Source of the DNA: Acidobacteriota bacterium
Lineage (GTDB): Bacteria; Acidobacteriota; Thermoanaerobaculia; Multivoradales; JBCCEF01
Direction of reading: 5' to 3'
DNA length: 64,000 bases
Assembly: GCA_039028635.1 (NCBI GenBank)
Contig: JBCCHV010000004.1
Location: 1 to 64,000, forward strand
Shown here: positions 46,635 through 57,747 of the stretch, in pieces
How positions within the stretch are numbered: the stretch's first letter is position 1
Layout of the letters: each line of letters starts with the position of its first letter
Program-made: the position numbers and the translations under genes
Notes under the pieces: model-generated
Told to the model about the DNA's origin: nothing
The model's input: the letters and a program-made list of their open reading frames with translations, nothing else
The model's database searches: none

Positions 46635-48021
46635 GGCGGCAGCAGCGATGGGGGCGACCGGCGTCAGCATGGCCGGGGCGGTCTACGAAGGGGTGGCGAT
46701 CGACTCCCGGCGCATCCGCGGCGGCGAGCTGTTCTTCGCCCTCGCCGGCGAGCAGACGGACGGCCATCGTTTCGTGACCTCGGCGCTGCGCTCCGGAGCC
46801 GCCGCGGCGGTGGTGCATCGCCCCGTCGATGCGCCGTCCGATGCGGTGCTGATCCAGGTGGAGGACACCTACCAGGCGCTCCACGATCTCACTCGGGCGG
46901 TGCGCCGGCAGGTGCCCGAACGGCTGGTGGCGATCACCGGCTCGGCCGGCAAGACCTCGACCAAGGAGCTGCTGGCGCGAGTGTTGGCGAAGCGGTTCCG
47001 GGTCGCCAAGAGCCCCGGCAACCTCAACAACCTCTACGGCTTCCCGCTGGCGCTGCTCAACATTCCCGAAGACAGCGAGTGGATGGTGGCGGAGATGGGC
47101 ATGTCGACCCCCGGCGAGCTCGGCCAGATCAGCCGCCTGGGGAAGCCCGAGGTGGTGCTGTTGACCAATGTCCGACCGGCCCATCTGGAGTTTTTCGGCA
47201 CCCTCGAGGCGATCGCCGAAGCCAAGGCGGAGATCCTCGAAGGCCTCACCCGAGGCGGCATCGTGGTGGCCAATGCCAGCGATCCCCAGGTGCGGCGGGT
47301 GGTGCGTCGTTTCGCCGACAGCGGCGAGGTGCCGAGTCGGGTGGTGTGGTTCGGTAGCCCGGGGGCGCCGGAGACCCTCAGCGCCTGGGCCGAGGATCTG
47401 GCACCGCTGACCGGTGATCGGCCGGGATGCCGCTTTCGGCTGCGCCTGGGCGAGCGCGAGATCGCTGTCGAGCTACCGCTGATCGGTCGCCACAACGTCG
47501 ACAACGCGGTCGCCGCGGCCGCCTGTGCCTCTGCCCTCGGGGTGCCGATGGAGGAGATCGCGGTCGCCCTCGGTGAAGCCGAGCCCGCCGCCGGCCGCGG
47601 CGAAGTCCACGATCTGCCCGGCGGTGGTCGGCTGATCGACGACTCCTACAACTCCAATCCGGAGGCGGCGGCTGCCGCCTTGAGTGCCGTGGCCGCGTTG
47701 GGCTCCGGGCGCCGTTGGGCGGTGCTCGGCGAGATGCGCGAGCTCGGGCCGGAAACGCCCCGGTTCCATCGCGAGACCGGCCGCCACGCCGCCGAGGCGG
47801 GCTTCTCGCCGGTGATCGGGGTGGGGGAGCTGGCGCGCGACCTGGTGGCCGGCGCCAAGGAGGCCGGAGCGGTCACTCATTGGTTCGCCGATGCCGCCGC
47901 CGCCGCGTCCTTCGCCGCCGCCGAGCTCGGGGCCGGCGACACGGTGCTGATCAAGGGATCTCGCGGCGTCGCCCTCGAGGCGGTGGTCGAGCGCTTGCGC
48001 CTGGCCGGAGGGGAGGCCTGA
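46615..48021 (+). CDS. murF: UDP-MurNAc-tripeptide:D-alanyl-D-alanine ligase
   Basis: Cytoplasmic Mur ligase that adds D-Ala-D-Ala to complete the stem pentapeptide; about 468 residues. It has [21 protein letters not shown] at the N-terminus, the ATP site [14 protein letters not shown], the middle-domain SPGNLNN, and [12 protein letters not shown] in the C-terminal part, all characteristic of MurF. The GTG at 46615 with GGGAGG 4 bases upstream is chosen; a GTG four codons later is an alternative. The stop overlaps mraY (TGATG). The ddl gene that makes its D-Ala-D-Ala substrate is not in the window. Confidence 0.94.
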   Translation: MRRSVAEAAAAMGATGVSMAGAVYEGVAIDSRRIRGGELFFALAGEQTDGHRFVTSALRSGAAAAVVHRPVDAPSDAVLIQVEDTYQALHDLTRAVRRQVPERLVAITGSAGKTSTKELLARVLAKRFRVAKSPGNLNNLYGFPLALLNIPEDSEWMVAEMGMSTPGELGQISRLGKPEVVLLTNVRPAHLEFFGTLEAIAEAKAEILEGLTRGGIVVANASDPQVRRVVRRFADSGEVPSRVVWFGSPGAPETLSAWAEDLAPLTGDRPGCRFRLRLGEREIAVELPLIGRHNVDNAVAAAACASALGVPMEEIAVALGEAEPAAGRGEVHDLPGGGRLIDDSYNSNPEAAAAALSAVAALGSGRRWAVLGEMRELGPETPRFHRETGRHAAEAGFSPVIGVGELARDLVAGAKEAGAVTHWFADAAAAASFAAAELGAGDTVLIKGSRGVALEAVVERLRLAGGEA

Positions 48022-49106
48022 TGCTCTACCACCTCCTCTATCCGCTGAGCGAGCAGTTCGCGATCTTCAATGTCTTCCGCTACATCACCTTCCGGGGCGC
48101 CGGGGCGATCGTGACGGCGCTGTTGATCTCGCTGCTCCTCGGGCCGCGCTTCATCCGCACCCTGCGGCGATTGAGCGTCGGCCAGAACATTCGCGACGTC
48201 GGACCGGAGCAGCACCACATCAAGGCCGGCACGCCCACCATGGGCGGCCTCCTGATCATCTTTTCGGTGGTGGTGTCGACGCTGCTGTGGGCCAACCTCA
48301 CCAACTACTACGTCTGGATCGCCGTCGGGGTGACGGTGGCCTTCGCCGCGGTGGGCTTCGCCGACGATTACATGAAGGTGCGCAACCGTCGCAACCTCGG
48401 CCTGACGGCACGCAGCAAGTTCATCCTGCAGGTGCTGGCGGCGGGCCTGGCGGCGGTGGCGTTGCGCGCCTTGCCCCATCCCTACGACTTCAGCGACACC
48501 CTCGCCTTCCCCTTCTTCAAGCAGGTGGTGCTGCCCCTCGGCCTGGCCTATGTGCCCTTCGTCGCTTTCGTGCTGGTGGGTTCGTCGAACGCCGTCAACC
48601 TGACCGACGGCCTCGACGGCCTGGCCATCGGCGTGACCCTGATCGCGGCGTCGACCTACGCCGTCTTCACCTATGTCGCCGGCAACCGCGTGGTGGCGAG
48701 CTATCTGCAGGTCGAGTACGTCGCCGGTGCCGGGGAGGTCACCATCTTCTGCGCCGCCCTGGTCGGGGCGGGGGTCGGGTTCCTGTGGTTCAACGCCCAT
48801 CCGGCGGAAGTCTTCATGGGGGATGTCGGCTCGCTCTCCATCGGGGCCGCCATCGGCATCGTGGCGGTGCTCGCCAAGCAGGAGATCGTGCTGGTGCTGG
48901 TGGGCGGCATCTTCGTTCTCGAGGCCCTGTCGGTGATCTTGCAGGTGGCGTCCTTCAAGCTCACCGGCAAACGGGTGCTGCGCATGGCGCCCCTGCATCA
49001 CCATTTCGAGCTCGCCGGTTGGGCCGAGCCCAAGATCATCGTTCGCTTCTGGATTTTGGCCGGCCTCTGCGCCCTGTTCGGCCTCTCGACCCTCAAACTG
49101 CGATGA
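48021..49106 (+). CDS. mraY: Phospho-N-acetylmuramoyl-pentapeptide transferase
   Basis: Inner-membrane enzyme of 361 residues that makes lipid I from UDP-MurNAc-pentapeptide and undecaprenyl phosphate. About ten membrane helices are seen. The active-site motifs are present: [16 protein letters not shown] with the Asp pair, [20 protein letters not shown] and [12 protein letters not shown]. The ATG overlaps the murF stop, and the stop overlaps the murD ATG. Confidence 0.96.
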   Translation: MLYHLLYPLSEQFAIFNVFRYITFRGAGAIVTALLISLLLGPRFIRTLRRLSVGQNIRDVGPEQHHIKAGTPTMGGLLIIFSVVVSTLLWANLTNYYVWIAVGVTVAFAAVGFADDYMKVRNRRNLGLTARSKFILQVLAAGLAAVALRALPHPYDFSDTLAFPFFKQVVLPLGLAYVPFVAFVLVGSSNAVNLTDGLDGLAIGVTLIAASTYAVFTYVAGNRVVASYLQVEYVAGAGEVTIFCAALVGAGVGFLWFNAHPAEVFMGDVGSLSIGAAIGIVAVLAKQEIVLVLVGGIFVLEALSVILQVASFKLTGKRVLRMAPLHHHFELAGWAEPKIIVRFWILAGLCALFGLSTLKLR

Positions 49107-50536
49107 ACACCAACGGCTCCTCCCCGTCCTGGCCTCCCGCCCACTGGCGGCAAGTGCTGGTCTACGGCCTGGGTGTTTCCGGCGTCGCCGCCATGCGCTT
49201 GCTGCGCGCCCACGGCGTCGCGGTGATCGGTGTCGACCGCCGCAGCGCCGAGGCCCTGGCCCTCGAGGAGGGACCGGACTTCCGGCTGCTGGCGGGCTGC
49301 GACCCGCAGACCTTGCCCGATTCGGTGGATGCCGTGATCCTCAGCCCGGGCGTGCCCCTCGATCGTCCCTTGCTGGCCTCGGCTCGCCAGCAGGGGGTGC
49401 CGGTGCTGGCGGAGGTCGAGCTCGCCTATCCGCTGGTCAGCGGACTGCTGGTGGCGATCACCGGCTCGAACGGCAAGAGCACGACCACCGCTCTCACCGG
49501 CGCCATGCTGCGCGCCGCCGGCCGCGAGACGGAGGTCTGCGGCAACATCGGCGAGCCCTTGACGGCGCGCGTCGAGGGCACCGCCGAGCGCGCCTTCGTG
49601 GTCGAGCTGTCGAGCTTTCAGCTCGAGACCGTCGAGCGCTTCCGGCCGGCTGCCGCGGCGCTCCTCAACGTGGCTCCGGACCACCTCGACCGCTATCCCG
49701 ATCTCGACGCCTATGCCGCCGCCAAGGCCCGCATTTTCAGCCGCCAACGCCGCGGCGATCTCGCGGTGCTGAACGCCGAAGATTCCTACGGACAGCGCAT
49801 CGCTGCCGATCTCGCCGGCGGCGAGGGGCCACGACTGCGCTGGTTCTCGTCGCGACGGCGGGTCGAAGACGGCTGCTGTCTGGACGACGATCGGATCCTC
49901 GAGGTGGCCCCGGGAGAGGAGCCGATCGAGCTCTTCCGACGCTCCGAGGTGCCCCTCGCCGGCCTGCACAACCTCGAGAACGCCATGGCGTCGGCCTTGC
50001 TGGCGCGCGCCGTTGGCGCTTCGCCGGAGGCGGTCCGGCGTGGCCTGGCGAGCTTCCGGGGGCTGCCCCATCGCATGCAGCGCATCGCCCACCAGCGCGG
50101 CGTCGCCTGGTATGACGACTCCAAGGGCACCAACGCGGCGGCGACCCTCAAGTCCCTCGAAGATCTGCCCGACGGGGCTGTTCATCTGATTTTGGGCGGT
50201 CAGTCGAAGGGCGACGATCCGGCGGTGTTGGCGCCGATGGTGGCGCGCAAGGCTCGGCGCGTCTATCTGATCGGCGAGGCCGCGTCGCAGCTGGCGGTGG
50301 CCCTCGACGGGGCGGCTCCCCTCGAGCCCTGCGGCACCCTCGAGCGGGCCGTCGCATCGGCCGCGTCGCGGGTTCAGCCCGGCGATCTGGTGCTGCTTTC
50401 GCCGGCCTGTGCCAGCTTCGATCAATTCCGCAGCTTCGCCCACCGCGGCGAGCGCTTCCAGCAGCTGGTCGCCGAAGTGGTCGCCGGCACCGAACGACGG
50501 GTAGGAGGGCCCCATGGCGAAAAAGCTCGCCTTTGA
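49103..50536 (+). CDS. murD: UDP-MurNAc-L-Ala:D-glutamate ligase
   Basis: Cytoplasmic Mur ligase of about 477 residues that adds D-Glu. The N-terminal Rossmann part has [17 protein letters not shown], then LSPGVPL. The ATP loop is [18 protein letters not shown], the middle domain has ELSSFQLE and [10 protein letters not shown], and the C-terminal domain has [18 protein letters not shown], all diagnostic. ATGA coupling to mraY sets the start. It overlaps ftsW by 23 bases. Confidence 0.95.
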   Translation: MNTNGSSPSWPPAHWRQVLVYGLGVSGVAAMRLLRAHGVAVIGVDRRSAEALALEEGPDFRLLAGCDPQTLPDSVDAVILSPGVPLDRPLLASARQQGVPVLAEVELAYPLVSGLLVAITGSNGKSTTTALTGAMLRAAGRETEVCGNIGEPLTARVEGTAERAFVVELSSFQLETVERFRPAAAALLNVAPDHLDRYPDLDAYAAAKARIFSRQRRGDLAVLNAEDSYGQRIAADLAGGEGPRLRWFSSRRRVEDGCCLDDDRILEVAPGEEPIELFRRSEVPLAGLHNLENAMASALLARAVGASPEAVRRGLASFRGLPHRMQRIAHQRGVAWYDDSKGTNAAATLKSLEDLPDGAVHLILGGQSKGDDPAVLAPMVARKARRVYLIGEAASQLAVALDGAAPLEPCGTLERAVASAASRVQPGDLVLLSPACASFDQFRSFAHRGERFQQLVAEVVAGTERRVGGPHGEKARL

Positions 50537-51599
50537 TAAATGGCTCTTCACCGTCATCGTTGCGCTCCTCGGCTTTGGCTTGATCATGGTGTATTCGGCC
50601 AGTGCTGCGGTGGCGCGCGATCACGGTCAGGGGATCAATCCCTTCCTCCTCAAGCAGGGGGTGGCGGCGGTCGTTGGTCTGCTGCTGATGGTGGCCCTGA
50701 TGCACTTCGACTATCGCCGCTTCCGGCCGATGGTGGTGGTCTACGGCCTGCTCTGCCTGTCGCTGGCTTCGCTGGTGGCGGTGCTGTTCTCGCCGGAGCT
50801 CAACGGCACCAGCCGCTGGTTCTTCATCGGTCCCTTCTCGCTTCAGCCCTCGGAGGGAGCGAAGATCGTGCTGGTGCTGTTTCTGGCCTACCAGCTCGAT
50901 CGCAAGATCGAGCGCGTCAACCAGCCTCAGCTACTGGTGCCCTGTGGTCTGGTGGCGGGGCTGTGCGCCTTTCTGGTGCTGCTGGAGCCGGACCTCGGAA
51001 ACGCCGTCCTGATGTTGACGGTGACCTTCGTGCTGGTCTTCCTCGCCGGTCTCGCCTGGCGCTACCTGTTCGCCGCCGGGGTGGTGCTGGCGCCGCTGAT
51101 CTGGTTCCTGGTGATCTCGGTGCCCTACCGGCGGCAGCGCCTGTTCGCCTTCCTCGACCCCGAGAAGGATCCCCTGGGGAGTGGCTTCCAGGCCCTGCAG
51201 TCGCTGATCGCGGTGGGCTCCGGCGGAGTCTTCGGGCTTGGCTTGGGCGACAGCATGCAGAAGCAGTACTTCCTGCCCCATCCCCATTCGGACTTCGTCT
51301 ACGCCATCGTCGCCGAGGAGCTCGGCCTGATCGGCGCTCTCGGGCTGGTGGCGCTGTTCATGGTTTTCCTCTGGCGCGGCGTGCGCGCCGGCCTGCGGGC
51401 GCCGGACACCTTCGGCCGCTACCTCGCCTGGGGCTTGACCGCCACCATCGTCATCCAGGCGATGATCAATGCCAGCGTCGCCGTCGCGCTGCTGCCCACC
51501 AAGGGCATTCCTCTGCCGCTGATCTCCTATGGCGGATCGTCGTTGGTGGCCACCCTGGCCGCCTGCGGTCTGCTGCTCAACATCTCGGAGCACTCATGA
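50514..51599 (+). CDS. ftsW: Lipid II polymerase FtsW (SEDS family)
   Basis: Polytopic septal glycosyltransferase of 361 residues that works with FtsI. About ten helices are seen, starting KWLFTVIVALLGFGLIMVYS. SEDS signatures are LNGTSRWFFIGPFSLQPSE, LLEPDLGNAVL, LPHPHSDFVYAIVAEELGL and LPTKGIPLPLISYGGSS. Position between murD and murG, plus the partner ftsI in the cluster, supports FtsW over RodA. The stop overlaps the murG ATG. Confidence 0.94.
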   Translation: MAKKLAFDKWLFTVIVALLGFGLIMVYSASAAVARDHGQGINPFLLKQGVAAVVGLLLMVALMHFDYRRFRPMVVVYGLLCLSLASLVAVLFSPELNGTSRWFFIGPFSLQPSEGAKIVLVLFLAYQLDRKIERVNQPQLLVPCGLVAGLCAFLVLLEPDLGNAVLMLTVTFVLVFLAGLAWRYLFAAGVVLAPLIWFLVISVPYRRQRLFAFLDPEKDPLGSGFQALQSLIAVGSGGVFGLGLGDSMQKQYFLPHPHSDFVYAIVAEELGLIGALGLVALFMVFLWRGVRAGLRAPDTFGRYLAWGLTATIVIQAMINASVAVALLPTKGIPLPLISYGGSSLVATLAACGLLLNISEHS

Positions 51600-52714
51600 C
51601 GGCGGCGCCGGACAAGCTGGCCTACTTTGCCGGCGGCGGCACCGCCGGGCACGTCTTCCCGGCCCTGGCGATCGCCGACGAGCTCGAGGCGCGCGGCTGG
51701 CGCACCCGCTTCACCGGCTCGCCCCAGGGCCTCGAGGCGCGCCTGGTGGAGGAGCGCGGCGGGGTCTTCGACGCCTTGCCGGCGCGGCCCCTGGTCGGAC
51801 GCGGGCCGTGGAGCCAGGTCAAGGCACTGTTCACCGTCGGGCGCTCGGCCCTCAAGGCCGCCGGCCGAATCCGGCGCCTCCAGGTGGCGGTGGTGGTCGG
51901 CACCGGCGGCTACGTCTCGGCGCCGGCGATGATCGGCGGTCGCCTCGCCGGCCGGCCGAGCCTGCTGGTGGAGCCCAATGCCGAGGCCGGCGTGGCCAAC
52001 CGCTGGCTGTCGCGCTGGGCGAGTGGTGCGGTGGTGGCGTTCCCCCAGACCGTCGACCGGCTGCAGTGTCCGGCCTGGGTGACGGGAGTGCCGGTGCGGA
52101 GCGTCTTCCACGACGTTCCGGACCGTGCCGTCGATCCTTCGGCGCTGCGCCTGCTGGTCCTCGGCGGCAGTCAGGGAGCGGTGCAGCTCAATCGCGAGGT
52201 GCCGCGCGCCTTGGCGACCCTCGGCGAGCGCTTTGCTGGCCTGCGGGTTCTCCACCAGGCCGGTCGCGAGAAGGTCGAAGCCGCCCTCGAGGCCTACGGC
52301 GAAGCCGGTCTCGACGCCGGCACCGGCTCGGAGAAGCAGTTCCAGATCACCGGTTTTCTCGCCGATGTCGCTGCCGAGATGGCCGCCAGCGATCTCCTGA
52401 TCTCGCGCGCCGGGGCGATGACGACGGCCGAGATCTGTGCCGCCGGCCGCGCCTCGGTGCTGGTGCCCCTGTCCCTGGCGGGGGGCCATCAGATGAACAA
52501 CGCCCGCCATCTCGCCGATGCCGGTGCCGCGCTGGTGGTGTCCTCCGAGGACGCCGACGGTGGCCGCCTGGCGGAGGTGCTGGCCCCGGTGCTGGCGGAT
52601 GCCGAGCGCTTGGCGGTGATGGGGCGGGCGGCGCGCCAGCTCGCCCCGCGCGGGGCCGCCGGTGCCATCGCCGATCACATCGACGCCCTCGCCAACGATC
52701 GGAGGGCGGCATGA
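51596..52714 (+). CDS. murG: Lipid II synthase MurG (GlcNAc transferase)
   Basis: GT-B glycosyltransferase of about 372 residues at the inner face of the membrane; it adds GlcNAc to lipid I. The N-terminal motif is FAGGGTAGHVFPALAIADEL, the UDP-GlcNAc site has LVLGGSQGAVQLN, and SRAGAMTTAEICAAGRASVLVPL is the conserved C-terminal stretch. The ATG overlaps the ftsW stop (ATGA); the stop overlaps the murC ATG. Confidence 0.95.
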   Translation: MTAAPDKLAYFAGGGTAGHVFPALAIADELEARGWRTRFTGSPQGLEARLVEERGGVFDALPARPLVGRGPWSQVKALFTVGRSALKAAGRIRRLQVAVVVGTGGYVSAPAMIGGRLAGRPSLLVEPNAEAGVANRWLSRWASGAVVAFPQTVDRLQCPAWVTGVPVRSVFHDVPDRAVDPSALRLLVLGGSQGAVQLNREVPRALATLGERFAGLRVLHQAGREKVEAALEAYGEAGLDAGTGSEKQFQITGFLADVAAEMAASDLLISRAGAMTTAEICAAGRASVLVPLSLAGGHQMNNARHLADAGAALVVSSEDADGGRLAEVLAPVLADAERLAVMGRAARQLAPRGAAGAIADHIDALANDRRAA

Positions 52715-54108
52715 TCTTTCAGCGCTTCGGCCTGCGCCGGCTGCACTTCGTCGGCATCGGCGGCACCGGCATGAGCGGCATCGCCGAGGTTCTCCTCGAC
52801 AACGGCTTCGAGGTCAGCGGCAGCGATCTGGTGGCGTCCGAGGTGACGGCCCGGCTGGAGCGCCTCGGAGCCCGGATCTGCCAGGGCCACGCGGCCGAGA
52901 ACCTCAACGGTGGTGTCGATCTGCTGGTCATCTCCTCGGCCGTTTCCGAGGACAACCCGGAAGTGCGCGCTGCCCGCGGTCGCGGCATCACGGTGGTGCG
53001 GCGGGCCGAGATGCTCGCCGAGCTGATGCGCCTCAAGTACGGCGTCGCCGTCGCCGGCACCCACGGCAAGACCACCACCACCTCGCTGGTCGGCACCGTG
53101 CTCACCGAAGCCGGCCTCGATCCGACGGTGATCGTCGGCGGTCGGGTGCGCGCCCTCGGCACCGGCGCACGTCTCGGCCAGAGCGACTATCTGGTGGCCG
53201 AGGCGGACGAGTTCGATCGCAGCTTCCTGCGCCTCCATCCGGTGATCGCGGTGGTGACCTCGATCGATCGCGAGCACCTCGACACCTACCCCGATCTCGA
53301 TGCCATTCGCGACGCCTTCGAGGAGTTCGCCAACCGCGTGCCTTTCTTCGGCCGCGTCATCCTGTGCCTCGATGATCCCAACATTCAGTCGCTCTTGCCG
53401 GCCCTGCGCGAGCGCCGCGTCGTCACCTACGGCCTGTCGCCGCAGGCCGAGCTCGCCGCCTTCGATCTCGAGGCCATCGGTCATGGCATGCGCTTCAAGG
53501 TGCGCAGCTCGCAGCACGGCTTGCTGGGGCGGGTCGACCTGCCCATGCCCGGCGAGCACAACGTGCGCAACGCCCTGGCGGCGGTCGGCGTCGGCCTCGC
53601 CATGGAGCTCGATTTCGTTCGCATCAGCGAGGCCCTGTCGACCTTCGGAGGGGTCCACCGTCGCTTCGAGCGTCTCGGCCGCTGGCGCGGCGCCGACGTC
53701 GTCGACGACTACGCCCACCATCCCACGGAGGTGGTGGCGACCCTGCGAGCGGCGCGCCAGAGCTATCCCAAGGCGCGCGTCCACGCGGTCTTCCAGCCCC
53801 ATCTCTACTCGCGCACCCGCGACCAGGGAGAAGCCTTCGGACGCGCCTTGCTGGAAGCCGACCGGGCTCTGGTGACGGACATCTACGGCTCGCGCGAAGA
53901 CCCCCTCGAGGGGGTCTCGGCGCAGCTCATCCTGGACGCCGCCAAGGCCAGCGGTCACCGCCAGGTGGTGCACTGCCCGCGCTGGCAGGACGCCCCGGCT
54001 TTGCTCGCCGACGACATCGCCGCGGGCGATCTGGTCATCACCCTCGGCGCCGGCGATATCTACAAGCTCGGCATCGCCCTGGTCGAAGAGGAAGGAGGCT
54101 CGTCGTGA
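52711..54108 (+). CDS. murC: UDP-MurNAc:L-alanine ligase
   Basis: First Mur ligase of the stem peptide, 465 residues. It has the N-terminal HFVGIGGTGMSGIAEVLL, ATP loop AGTHGKTTTTSLVGTVL, DEFDRSFL, NVRNALAAVGV and VVDDYAHHPTEVVATLRAAR, all typical. It is coupled to murG by ATGA and to ftsQ by GTGA. In many clusters murB and ddl follow murC; here ftsQ follows directly. Confidence 0.96.
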   Translation: MIFQRFGLRRLHFVGIGGTGMSGIAEVLLDNGFEVSGSDLVASEVTARLERLGARICQGHAAENLNGGVDLLVISSAVSEDNPEVRAARGRGITVVRRAEMLAELMRLKYGVAVAGTHGKTTTTSLVGTVLTEAGLDPTVIVGGRVRALGTGARLGQSDYLVAEADEFDRSFLRLHPVIAVVTSIDREHLDTYPDLDAIRDAFEEFANRVPFFGRVILCLDDPNIQSLLPALRERRVVTYGLSPQAELAAFDLEAIGHGMRFKVRSSQHGLLGRVDLPMPGEHNVRNALAAVGVGLAMELDFVRISEALSTFGGVHRRFERLGRWRGADVVDDYAHHPTEVVATLRAARQSYPKARVHAVFQPHLYSRTRDQGEAFGRALLEADRALVTDIYGSREDPLEGVSAQLILDAAKASGHRQVVHCPRWQDAPALLADDIAAGDLVITLGAGDIYKLGIALVEEEGGSS

Positions 54109-54926
54109 GCGACGATCCGCGGCAGCGGCCGAGTACCGTCCTCGGGCCGGTGCGCCCGACCGGTGGTCAGGTGCTGCCCTTCCGCCGCCGGGCGGTCAAG
54201 CCGAAGCGCAAGAAGCGCAGCCTGGCGCTCTCCCTGTGGCGGCCCTTCTCCCTCGCCGTGCTGCTCGTCGGGCTGCCCGTGGCGACCGGGTCTTGGGCCT
54301 TGAGCTCGCCGCACTTCGCACTGCGCGAAACGGTGGTCGAGGGCACCGCCCAGGTCACCGACGGCTGGATCGAGCAGTCCCTCGAGCCCTTGGTGGGTCG
54401 CAATCTGCTGACCCTCTCGCTGGCCGAGGTCGATACCGCTTTGTCGCGTCATCCCTGGATTGCCGGCCTCGAGGTGTCGAAGGAGCTGCCCCACCGGCTG
54501 GTCGTGGCGGTGGTCGAACGGCAGCCGGTGGCGGTGATCGAACGGGAGGGCGAGGACTGGCTGGCGGATGCCTCCGGCGAGCCGATCGAGGCCCTCGCCG
54601 GCCGCGCCGCCGCCCGCCTGCCGCGGGTTTCCGGCGGCGGAGACGCGGTGCCCCGGGCCCTCGAGGTGCTCGCCGAGCTCGAGGCCAGTGAGCCGCGCTG
54701 GGCCGAGGGAGTGACGGCGGTCGAGGTTTTGTCTGACGGTGGGGCTCGGCTGCACACCGAGTCGCTGCCCTTCCCGCTGCTGGTGCGGGCCGGGCAGATC
54801 GCGCCGAAGGCGGGACGCCTGGCGTCCTTGGTTGGGGAAATCGAACTGCGATATCCGGGTCTGGTGGCTCTGGATTTGCGATACGCGGAGCGCATCGTGC
54901 TCCGGCCGGCGGGGAACGAAGCATGA
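54105..54926 (+). CDS. ftsQ: Cell division protein FtsQ
   Basis: Bitopic division protein of 273 residues. A basic cytoplasmic N-terminus (RRRAVKPKRKKRS) is followed by one helix (FSLAVLLVGLPVATGSWAL) and a POTRA domain (FALRETVVEGTAQVTDGWIE... LSRHPWIAGLEVSKELPHRLVVAVVERQPVAVI). The periplasmic beta domain ends ALDLRYAERIVLRPAG. The GTG start overlaps the murC stop. Together with FtsL and an FtsB encoded elsewhere it should form the divisome regulator complex. Confidence 0.9.
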   Translation: MSDDPRQRPSTVLGPVRPTGGQVLPFRRRAVKPKRKKRSLALSLWRPFSLAVLLVGLPVATGSWALSSPHFALRETVVEGTAQVTDGWIEQSLEPLVGRNLLTLSLAEVDTALSRHPWIAGLEVSKELPHRLVVAVVERQPVAVIEREGEDWLADASGEPIEALAGRAAARLPRVSGGGDAVPRALEVLAELEASEPRWAEGVTAVEVLSDGGARLHTESLPFPLLVRAGQIAPKAGRLASLVGEIELRYPGLVALDLRYAERIVLRPAGNEA

Positions 54927-54951
54927 TTGGAACACGAGACGGGGTGGGCTC

Positions 54952-56187
54952 ATGAGCAAGCCTGAGGACTATTACGTAGGCATCGACATCGGCTCTTCGA
55001 AGGTCGGTGTGCTGATCGGTCAGATGGACGATCAGGGCGCCCTCGAGGTGGTCGGCCGTGGCGAGGCGCCCAATCGCGGCACCCGCAAGGGCAACATCGT
55101 CAATGTCGAGGCGACCGTCGATGCCCTCAAAGCAGCCAGCGAAGAGGCCGAGGTGATGGCCGGGGTGGAGATTTCGCGCGCCTATGTCGGGGTTGCCGGG
55201 GCCGACATCCGCAGCGTCAACGCTCGCGGCATGGTGTCGGTGGCGCGGCGCGACCGCGAGATCACCCGCCAGGACATCCAGCGGGTGCTCGATGCCGCCC
55301 AGGCGGCGGCCCTGCCTTCCGATCGCGAGATCCTGCACGCCATCCCGCAGGAGTTCCTGGTCGACGAGCAGGGCGGCATCGGCGATCCGCTGGGCATGCT
55401 CGGCAGCCGCCTCGAGGTGACGGTCCACCTGGTGACCGGCAACGTCACCCGCTCGAAGACGCTGCTGACCTGCGTCAACCGGGCCGGCATCGAGGTCATC
55501 GAGATGGTCTTCGAGCCGCTGGCTTCGGCGTCGGCGGTGCTGACGCCGGACGAACGCGAGCTCGGCGTGTTGCTGCTCGATATCGGCAGCGGCACCAGCG
55601 AGTACGCCCTCTTCCTCGATGCCGAGCCCTACCACAGTGCCGTCCTGCCGATCGGCGCCGGCCACTTCACCAATGACCTGGCGATGGTGCTGCGCACCCC
55701 CTTCGCCGAAGCCGAGCGCATCAAGGTGAAAAGCGGCTGTTGCCTCGCCACCATGGTCACCGATCAAGAGGGCGTGGCGGTGCCGAGCGTCGCCGGCGGT
55801 GCCGAACGGGTGGTGCCGAAGCGCGAGCTCTGCGGCATCCTGCAGCCGCGGGCCGAGGAGCTCTTCTGCCTGGTGCGGGACGATCTCGGCAAGCACGGCT
55901 TCGATGAGCGCCTGCGCGGCGGCGTGGTGCTCACCGGCGGCGGTGCCCAGCTCGACGGGTTGGCCGAGATGGCCTCCCAGATCTTCGATACCGGCGTGCG
56001 CTACGGCCTGCCGCGGGGGCTCGGAGGTCTGGTCGACGTGATCAATTCACCGGCCTGGTGTGCCGCCTCCGGACTGTTGCTCTACGGTCGCGACGCCGAG
56101 CGCCGGCGCGAGCCGAAGCGCCGACCGACCTTCAGCGTCAAGGGCATGATGGGCAGCCTGCGGGGCATGTTCGAGGACTTGCTGTGA
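54952..56187 (+). CDS. ftsA: Cell division protein FtsA
   Basis: Actin-like ATPase of 411 residues that tethers FtsZ to the membrane. It has YVGIDIGSSKVGVLIGQ (phosphate 1), the 1C domain region DIRSVNARGMVSV, LLLDIGSGTSEYALF (phosphate 2) and VLTGGGAQLDGLAEMA (adenosine motif). The last ~15 residues (GSLRGMFEDLL) form the amphipathic membrane-targeting helix. The ATG at 54952 follows ftsQ by 25 bases with a G-rich ribosome site. Confidence 0.95.
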   Translation: MSKPEDYYVGIDIGSSKVGVLIGQMDDQGALEVVGRGEAPNRGTRKGNIVNVEATVDALKAASEEAEVMAGVEISRAYVGVAGADIRSVNARGMVSVARRDREITRQDIQRVLDAAQAAALPSDREILHAIPQEFLVDEQGGIGDPLGMLGSRLEVTVHLVTGNVTRSKTLLTCVNRAGIEVIEMVFEPLASASAVLTPDERELGVLLLDIGSGTSEYALFLDAEPYHSAVLPIGAGHFTNDLAMVLRTPFAEAERIKVKSGCCLATMVTDQEGVAVPSVAGGAERVVPKRELCGILQPRAEELFCLVRDDLGKHGFDERLRGGVVLTGGGAQLDGLAEMASQIFDTGVRYGLPRGLGGLVDVINSPAWCAASGLLLYGRDAERRREPKRRPTFSVKGMMGSLRGMFEDLL

Positions 56188-56311
56188 GCCCGGCCCACGA
56201 TCTCGCTCGGCGCACCGCGCCGCAGCTTCGTTTCTTCCAGCATTCGCCGTGCCCTCGGCGCGGCCCATGGCTTTCGACTTCGCAATTATCGACCCGAGAG
56301 GGGGTTAACCC

Positions 56312-57643
56312 ATGATCCTTTTCGAAGACGAGGACGCGCTGCAGGATCTCGACCTGGCGATCAGCCTGGACGAGGACACCGGCGAGACCTTTCCGGCCAA
56401 GATCCGCGTGATCGGTGTCGGCGGTGGCGGCGGCAACGCCGTCAACCGCATGATCGACGCCGAGCTGCGCGGCATCGAGTTCATTGCCGCCAATACGGAC
56501 CTGCAGTCGCTGCAGAAGTGCCGCGCCCCCACCAAGCTGCAGATCGGGCGTCAGCTCACCCGCGGCCTCGGCGCCGGGGCCGACCCGGAGATCGGCCGCA
56601 AGGCGGCCCTCGAGGACACCGAGAAGATTCTCGAGTTCCTCGACGGGGCCGACATGATCTTCCTCACCGCCGGTCTCGGCGGCGGCACCGGCGGTGGCGC
56701 CGCGCCGATCATCGCCTCCCTGGCGGCTGAGATCGGCGCCCTGACGGTGGCGGTGGTCACCAAGCCTTTCGGTTTCGAGGGCAAGCGCCGCATGCGCTAC
56801 GCCGAGCAGGCGGTCGAAGAGCTGCGCTCCGCCGTCGACACCCTGATCACCATCCCCAACGAGCGCCTGCTGTCCTTCGTCGAGCGCGGCACGCCCCTGT
56901 CGGAGGCCTTCCGCATCGCCGATGACGTGCTGCGCCAGGCGGTGCAGGGCATCAGTGATCTGATCACCGTGCCGGGCGAGATCAACGTCGACTTCGCCGA
57001 CGTCCGCACCATCATGACCGGAATGGGCATGGCGCTGATGGGCACCGGTATCGCCAAGGGCGAGAACCGCGCCATCGAGTCGGCGCAGCGGGCGATCTCG
57101 TCGCCGCTCCTCGAGGAGACCTCGATTCAGGGCGCGCGCGGCGTCTTGCTCAACATCTCCGGCGGTCACGACCTCACCCTGCACGAGGTCGCCGAGGCGG
57201 CGCGCATCATCCAGGAGTCCGTCGACACGGAGGCCAACATCATCTCCGGCATGGTGATCGACGAGACCCTCGACGAGGCCATGAAGGTGACCGTGATCGC
57301 CACCGGCTTCGACCATGACGGCGAGGAGCGGGCCGCCAAGGCGCGGCCGAGCCTGCGCCAGGAACCAGTGTTCACCGAGGCGGAGCCGATCCCGCAGCCC
57401 CAGCCCCGGACTCCGGCGGCTGCCCAGCGGCCGGTGCAGACGGCGCGCGCGCCGGAGCCGGCGCCGGCTCCGGCAGCCGAGCCGGAGCTCGAAGAGGTGG
57501 TCGCGGCGGAGGCTCCGGAGGTGCCCTTCTACCGCAAGGCCATCGCCCACAACCGCGGCGACGACAGCGGTGGCTATGGACCCAACTGGTCGAGTGTCGA
57601 CGACTACGACATTCCGACCGTACTGCGCAAGCAGATGGACTGA
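56312..57643 (+). CDS. ftsZ: Cell division protein FtsZ
   Basis: Tubulin-like GTPase of 443 residues that forms the division ring. It has [18 protein letters not shown], the signature loop [12 protein letters not shown] and [20 protein letters not shown]. An acidic Pro/Ala-rich linker of ~110 residues leads to the conserved C-terminal peptide [13 protein letters not shown], which contacts FtsA and other partners. The N-terminal extension before the first strand is ~30 residues, longer than in E. coli. A 124-base gap after ftsA may hold a separate promoter; no clear one was assigned. Confidence 0.96.
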   Translation: MILFEDEDALQDLDLAISLDEDTGETFPAKIRVIGVGGGGGNAVNRMIDAELRGIEFIAANTDLQSLQKCRAPTKLQIGRQLTRGLGAGADPEIGRKAALEDTEKILEFLDGADMIFLTAGLGGGTGGGAAPIIASLAAEIGALTVAVVTKPFGFEGKRRMRYAEQAVEELRSAVDTLITIPNERLLSFVERGTPLSEAFRIADDVLRQAVQGISDLITVPGEINVDFADVRTIMTGMGMALMGTGIAKGENRAIESAQRAISSPLLEETSIQGARGVLLNISGGHDLTLHEVAEAARIIQESVDTEANIISGMVIDETLDEAMKVTVIATGFDHDGEERAAKARPSLRQEPVFTEAEPIPQPQPRTPAAAQRPVQTARAPEPAPAPAAEPELEEVVAAEAPEVPFYRKAIAHNRGDDSGGYGPNWSSVDDYDIPTVLRKQMD

Positions 57644-57747
57644 GCCGCCGCCCGGCAGGAGGTGAGCAGGGGGTCTGCCGGCTCCCTGCCGGTCGTCCTC
57701 CCGCCGAGCGGGCCGATCAAGCCCTCGTGCCTCGCGGGAGCGCCGTC